Shown here: piece by piece, positions 60,557 through 64,000 of the stretch
Position numbering within the stretch: position 1 is the first letter of the stretch
Layout: each line of letters starts with the position of its first letter
Assembly: GCA_964573295.1 (NCBI GenBank)
Contig: CAZNJE010000007.1
Location: 1-64,000 of the forward strand
Length of the DNA: 64,000 nucleotides
Direction of reading: 5' to 3'
Source of the DNA: CAYQJL01 sp964573295
GTDB lineage: Bacteria > Eisenbacteria > RBG-16-71-46 > CAIMUX01 > WJJG01
Made by a program: the position numbers and the translations under genes
Notes under the pieces: model-generated
What the model was told of the DNA's origin: nothing
Databases searched by the model: none
What the model saw: only the letters and a program-made list of their open reading frames with translations

Positions 60557-61850
60557 GCTCTCTCTCCTTGATTTCGGTGATCGAGATCACCGGCAGGAGC
60601 TTCGTGAACAGCAGGAAGAACGTGAAGAACATCCCGAAGCTGCCGATCGAGATGCCGATCTCGACCAGGCTCGGCTTGTAGATGCCCCACGAGTACGGAT
60701 CGTATTCCTTGGCCAGCGCCGTCACGATGATGACGAACCGCTCCAGCCACATGCCGATGTTGACCAGGATCGACAAGACGAACAGGAACGTGAGGTTGCG
60801 GCGCAGCTTCTTGACGAACACCAGCAGCGGTGCCAGGCAATTGCAGAGGACCATGATCGCGTAGAGCGGCCAGTAGTCACCGAAAAGGCGGTAGGAGAAG
60901 TGGGCCGTCTCGAACTGATGGCTACCGTACCAGGCCAGCGCGATCTCGACGATGTAGGCATAGGTGACGATGAGCGAGGTGAAAAGCAACAGCTTCGTCA
61001 GCTTCTCGAAGTGATCGACCGTGATGTAGGCCTCGAGGCGCAGGATCTTGCGCATCGGGATCCCGAGCGTCAGGACCATGGCCGTTCCCGAGAAGATCGC
61101 GCCGGCCACGAAGTAGGGCGCGAAGATCGTGGTGTGCCATCCCGGCACGATGCTCATCGCGAAGTCCCAGGAGACGACCGAGTGCACCGAGATCACGAGC
61201 GGCGTCGCCAGCGCGGCCAGGAACAGGTAGAGCTGGTTGTAGTGCAGCCACTGGCGGGCCGTGCCCATCCAGCCCAGCGACAGCACCGAGTAGAGCCGCT
61301 TGCGGTTGCCATCGGCGTGACGCCGCACCACCGCCAGGTCGGGCACCAGGCCGACGTAGAAGAAGACCGCGCTCACCGTGAAGTAGGCGCTGACGGCAAA
61401 GACGTCCCATTCGAGGGGCGAACGGAAGTTCACCCACAGGTGACGCTGGTTCGGATAGGGGAACAACCAGTAGAAGAGCCAGGAGCGGCCGAGGTGGATC
61501 AGCGGGTAGAGCCCCGCGGTCATGACCGCGAAGACGGTCATGGCCTCGGCGAAACGGTTGAAGCTGCTCCGGAAATTCGCGCGAAACAGAAAGAGCACGG
61601 CCGAGATCAGCGTTCCCGAGTGAGCGATACCCACCCAGAAGACGAAGTCGGTGATGTAGACCCCCCACCCCACCGGGTGACGGATGCCGGCCACGCCCAT
61701 GCCATGGATCATCTGGTAGAGCCACAGCGCCAGTCCACCGGCGAAGGCCAGCGCAGAGACCGCCAGCGCCACCCAGTAGGCCCGGCTGGGCCGCTTCATC
61801 GCGGCCAGGACATCCAACTCCAGCTTCTCCGAGTACGCCCTAAAGCTCAT
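60549..61850 (-). CDS. actC: alternative complex III subunit ActC (NrfD/PsrC-type quinol-binding membrane protein)
   Basis: 433 residues from MSFRAYSEKL at 61850 (GAGGA eight bases before); a longer frame begins inside actB. Ten membrane segments. Characteristic stretches are GVYITDFVFWVGIAHSGTLI, AVLFLFRANFRSSFNRFAEA, FRSPLEWDVFAVSAYF, SVVSWDFAMSIVPGWHTTIF and IVEIALAWYGSHQFE. It holds the quinol-oxidation site of the complex. Starts 11 bases before the actB stop, so it is translationally coupled. Confidence 0.95.
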   Translation of the reverse strand: MSFRAYSEKLELDVLAAMKRPSRAYWVALAVSALAFAGGLALWLYQMIHGMGVAGIRHPVGWGVYITDFVFWVGIAHSGTLISAVLFLFRANFRSSFNRFAEAMTVFAVMTAGLYPLIHLGRSWLFYWLFPYPNQRHLWVNFRSPLEWDVFAVSAYFTVSAVFFYVGLVPDLAVVRRHADGNRKRLYSVLSLGWMGTARQWLHYNQLYLFLAALATPLVISVHSVVSWDFAMSIVPGWHTTIFAPYFVAGAIFSGTAMVLTLGIPMRKILRLEAYITVDHFEKLTKLLLFTSLIVTYAYIVEIALAWYGSHQFETAHFSYRLFGDYWPLYAIMVLCNCLAPLLVFVKKLRRNLTFLFVLSILVNIGMWLERFVIIVTALAKEYDPYSWGIYKPSLVEIGISIGSFGMFFTFFLLFTKLLPVISITEIKEREHA

Positions 61851-64000
61851 GCCGAACATCCTCGTGCAGGTAGTAGACCGCCGGCCCCGTTCCCAACTCC
61901 TCCAGTATCCGGTAGGCACGCTTCGAGTGGATCAGGGCGTAGACCTCCGAGGAGGGATCCAACAGATTCCCGAACACGATGGCCCGCGTCGGACAGGACT
62001 GCGCGCAGGCCGGGACGACATCGCCGTCCCGAACCTTGCGGCCCTCGTCTTTGGCCACGTCCTTCGCTTCTCGAATTCGCTGTATGCAGAAGGTGCACTT
62101 CTCCATGACCCCCTTGGGTCGCACCGAGACATCCGGATTGAGCAAGAGGTCGAGCGGCTCCTGCCGCGGGTGCGAGAACCAGTTGAACCGGCGCACCTTG
62201 TAGGGGCAGTTGTTGGCGCAGTAGCGCGTGCCCACGCACCGGTTGTAGACCTGCGCGTTGAGGCCTTCCGGATTGTGGTAGGTTGCGAAGATTGGACAGA
62301 CCGCCTCACAGGGCGCGTAGTCGCAGTGCTGGCAGAGCATCGGGATGAACTCGATCCGGCCGTGGTGCTCATACGGCTGCACTCGGATCCAGGACATCTC
62401 CCGGCCCAGCAGGTGCTCGTCGGGACCGGTGATGGCGATGTTGTTCTCGATGTAGCAGGCGGCCACACAGGCTGAGCACCCAATGCACTTCTCGAGGTCG
62501 ATCGCCATCGCCCAGCGATAGTCCTTGTGCGGATGCGGCTTGTACATGCTGGCCGGCGGGTCGGCGTACTTCTCCTTCCCCGGCAGCGCCGCCGCCGCGG
62601 CGTGCGTCTGGCTGTCGGACGCATCGGTACCCTGATCCGTTCCGTGGCCGGGACCGTGGTGCGGCGTATCGCCCGGCAGAATGCCGCGGCCGGAGGCATC
62701 CATCGAGCCCGACAAGATCGGCAGATCGATACGCGTCCCTGTGGTCCGCAACGTTACGCCGGGGAGGACGCAGACGAGGTCGCCCGTCGCAGAATCGGTC
62801 GGTAGCCGCAGGGAGCCGGCGTGGTTGGCCGCCACGATATCCAGTCCCACCCCGATGATACCCTTTGGCTGGCCCGGCATTACACGCACGGGCAGGCGGA
62901 GCACCCCGGCCTCGGCCTCGATCTCGGCCACGTCTCCGTCGGTCAACCCTTCGGCCGTGGCGTCCTCGACGGAGATGACCAGATAGTCCCCGTAGGAAAC
63001 CGCCGTCAGCGGGTCCGGGATCTCGTGCAAAAGGCCGATCGCCCGGCTACGTCCATCGTAGCCGCGCACGGAGCTACCCACCACGAGGGTTCGCTCGCCG
63101 TCGCCTGGGGTGGGCGGATGATCGCTCAGCCCGTCGTGCGCGCCGCGGCGAAGCGCCGGCGCCCGGGCCTCGCCAGGCCGGCGGTAATCGAAAGCCGTCA
63201 AGTACGCGCCGGCCGTTTCCTCGCGCCCCATCAGGGCAAGCAGGATCTCGACTTCGGAACGGGTATCGAAAAGGGGATCGAATACGGGCTCAAACACGCG
63301 CCGTTCGCCGCCGGGCGCGATCGACTCGTGGTGGCTCTCGAGGGCGTGTGAAAGCGGGAGGATCCAGTCGAACCCCTCCAGAGGTTCGTAGATCACGTCG
63401 GTGAAGGCGACCGAGAGATTGGCGGCCTCGACCAAGCGGGGCAACGAGGGCAACCCCAGACGGCTGTGAATGCGGGACACGAAGAGTGGCCCCACAGGGC
63501 GGCCAGGGCGATCGAGACGCTCGGCGATCGCTCGATCGCACACGCCCGGGGCGGCGGTGCGGTCACGCCGCGCCAGGTCGAAACGAACCGTCCGGCCTAT
63601 CTGTCCGGTGGCCTGCTGAAGCAGGGCAGCCGTCTTGGCCACCGCCAACCCGCCGATCTGGGCCGTGGCCGTTCCGCCGGCCAGGACGAGCAATCGGCCG
63701 GCGTGATCCCTGATCCGACTCACCAGGCCATCGAGCCACTCGGGGGTGAGCCCACAGGCTTCGGCCGCCGCGCCACGGTCGACCGCCGGCAGCGCTGCCA
63801 AGTAGTCGCTCGAGAGCTGGCGCCCGCCGGTGGCGCGCAGCAGGTAGGCCAGGAGTAGGGCCTCGCTGCCGGGGGGCAGGCCAATGCGTTCGTTCGCGCT
63901 GCAGCCGGTCAGGGACTGGTTCGCTTCGAGGTGGATCCAGTGGCCGCCGCGATGGTGGAAATCGGCGAACTCGGCCGCGAAGCGGACCGGATCCACGAAC
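61840..64000 (-). CDS. actB: alternative complex III subunit ActB, partial (5' end beyond window)
   Basis: The frame is open to the window edge, so at least the N-terminus is missing. About 720 residues are seen. The first 460 resemble a molybdopterin-oxidoreductase fold without obvious cofactor contacts, as is normal for ActB. The Fe-S part (about 495-660) has CIGCSACVAACYIENN, CQHCDYAPCEAVCP, CVGTRYCANNCPY and CTFCIQRIREA...CAQSCP. The third group has only three cysteines, which fits the known three [4Fe-4S] plus one [3Fe-4S] layout. Electrons pass from quinol through these clusters to the haem subunits. A Gly/His/Asp-rich linker lies between the two parts. Confidence 0.95.
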   Translation of the reverse strand, partial: FVDPVRFAAEFADFHHRGGHWIHLEANQSLTGCSANERIGLPPGSEALLLAYLLRATGGRQLSSDYLAALPAVDRGAAAEACGLTPEWLDGLVSRIRDHAGRLLVLAGGTATAQIGGLAVAKTAALLQQATGQIGRTVRFDLARRDRTAAPGVCDRAIAERLDRPGRPVGPLFVSRIHSRLGLPSLPRLVEAANLSVAFTDVIYEPLEGFDWILPLSHALESHHESIAPGGERRVFEPVFDPLFDTRSEVEILLALMGREETAGAYLTAFDYRRPGEARAPALRRGAHDGLSDHPPTPGDGERTLVVGSSVRGYDGRSRAIGLLHEIPDPLTAVSYGDYLVISVEDATAEGLTDGDVAEIEAEAGVLRLPVRVMPGQPKGIIGVGLDIVAANHAGSLRLPTDSATGDLVCVLPGVTLRTTGTRIDLPILSGSMDASGRGILPGDTPHHGPGHGTDQGTDASDSQTHAAAAALPGKEKYADPPASMYKPHPHKDYRWAMAIDLEKCIGCSACVAACYIENNIAITGPDEHLLGREMSWIRVQPYEHHGRIEFIPMLCQHCDYAPCEAVCPIFATYHNPEGLNAQVYNRCVGTRYCANNCPYKVRRFNWFSHPRQEPLDLLLNPDVSVRPKGVMEKCTFCIQRIREAKDVAKDEGRKVRDGDVVPACAQSCPTRAIVFGNLLDPSSEVYALIHSKRAYRILEELGTGPAVYYLHEDVRHEL

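Overview
The window is a GC-rich chromosomal segment from a Gram-negative-type bacterium. It has an LpxL-type acyltransferase, a beta-barrel protein and periplasmic haem proteins. Six large secreted proteins end in FlgD-like or type IX-like C-terminal domains, and there is an alternative complex III operon. This mix fits the FCB group, and the style of the secreted proteins (signal peptide, beta-propeller or hydrolase, then a C-terminal domain ending in G-V-Y-F-x-R) resembles Candidatus Eisenbacteria and its relatives. That placement is an inference from gene content, since no 16S gene is present. One 100-N scaffold gap (20195-20294) marks this as a draft assembly.

Layout: 1-1372, 3' end of rlmN and a convergent zincin-like gene. 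1732-4531 (minus), ECF sigma factor, zf-HC2 anti-sigma factor and a bactofilin-like membrane protein. 4925-7054 (plus), eno, ftsB and an initiator tRNA with its terminator. 7089-11814 (plus), two secreted proteins, a propeller-transglutaminase and a BNR propeller. 12077-13259 (plus), an SPFH gene and a ribbon-helix-helix gene behind a striking promoter/operator array. 13363-15255 (minus), a secreted endonuclease/exonuclease/phosphatase-family protein. 15536-16160, a non-coding stretch with a long direct repeat. 16308-21661 (minus), an iron operon: DtxR-FeoA regulator, FeoA with a glycine/arginine-rich tail, FeoB, GAF-PAS-LuxR regulator. 21870-24153 (plus), VTT membrane protein, CutA and an acyltransferase. 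24308-29185 (plus), fbaB, pepD and a ClC protein. 29253-30638, WbuC cupin and a GYD protein. 30759-33734 (minus), a large propeller. 34546-38526 (minus), queE-queC-queD, a thiamine-binding protein and a GAF protein. 38910-42634, a UvrA paralogue and an HNH nuclease. 43067-48863 (plus), a permease-HflK fusion, HflC, a second HflK-like protein and a purine permease. 49252-52757 (plus), a periplasmic haem/porin cluster. 52802-58694 (minus), three secreted proteins. 59000-64000 (minus), actF, actD, actC and most of actB.

Working together: the iron operon pairs uptake (FeoA/FeoB) with a metalloregulator. The que genes make the preQ0 branch of queuosine synthesis. ActB-ActC-ActD-ActF form a quinol-oxidising, electron-transferring membrane complex. 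The cluster at 49252-52757 may carry electrons across the periplasm or outer membrane. The three-gene SPFH set at 43067-47432 suggests a membrane microdomain complex physically tied to a metal-efflux-type permease.

Two signals stand out. The first is a set of five GATATC-like sites at exact 11-bp spacing over the promoter of the SPFH-RHH operon. The second is the permease-HflK fusion inside an HflK-HflC-HflK cluster. Short tandem repeats of unrelated sequence are also unusually dense, both between genes and in-frame inside protein linkers.
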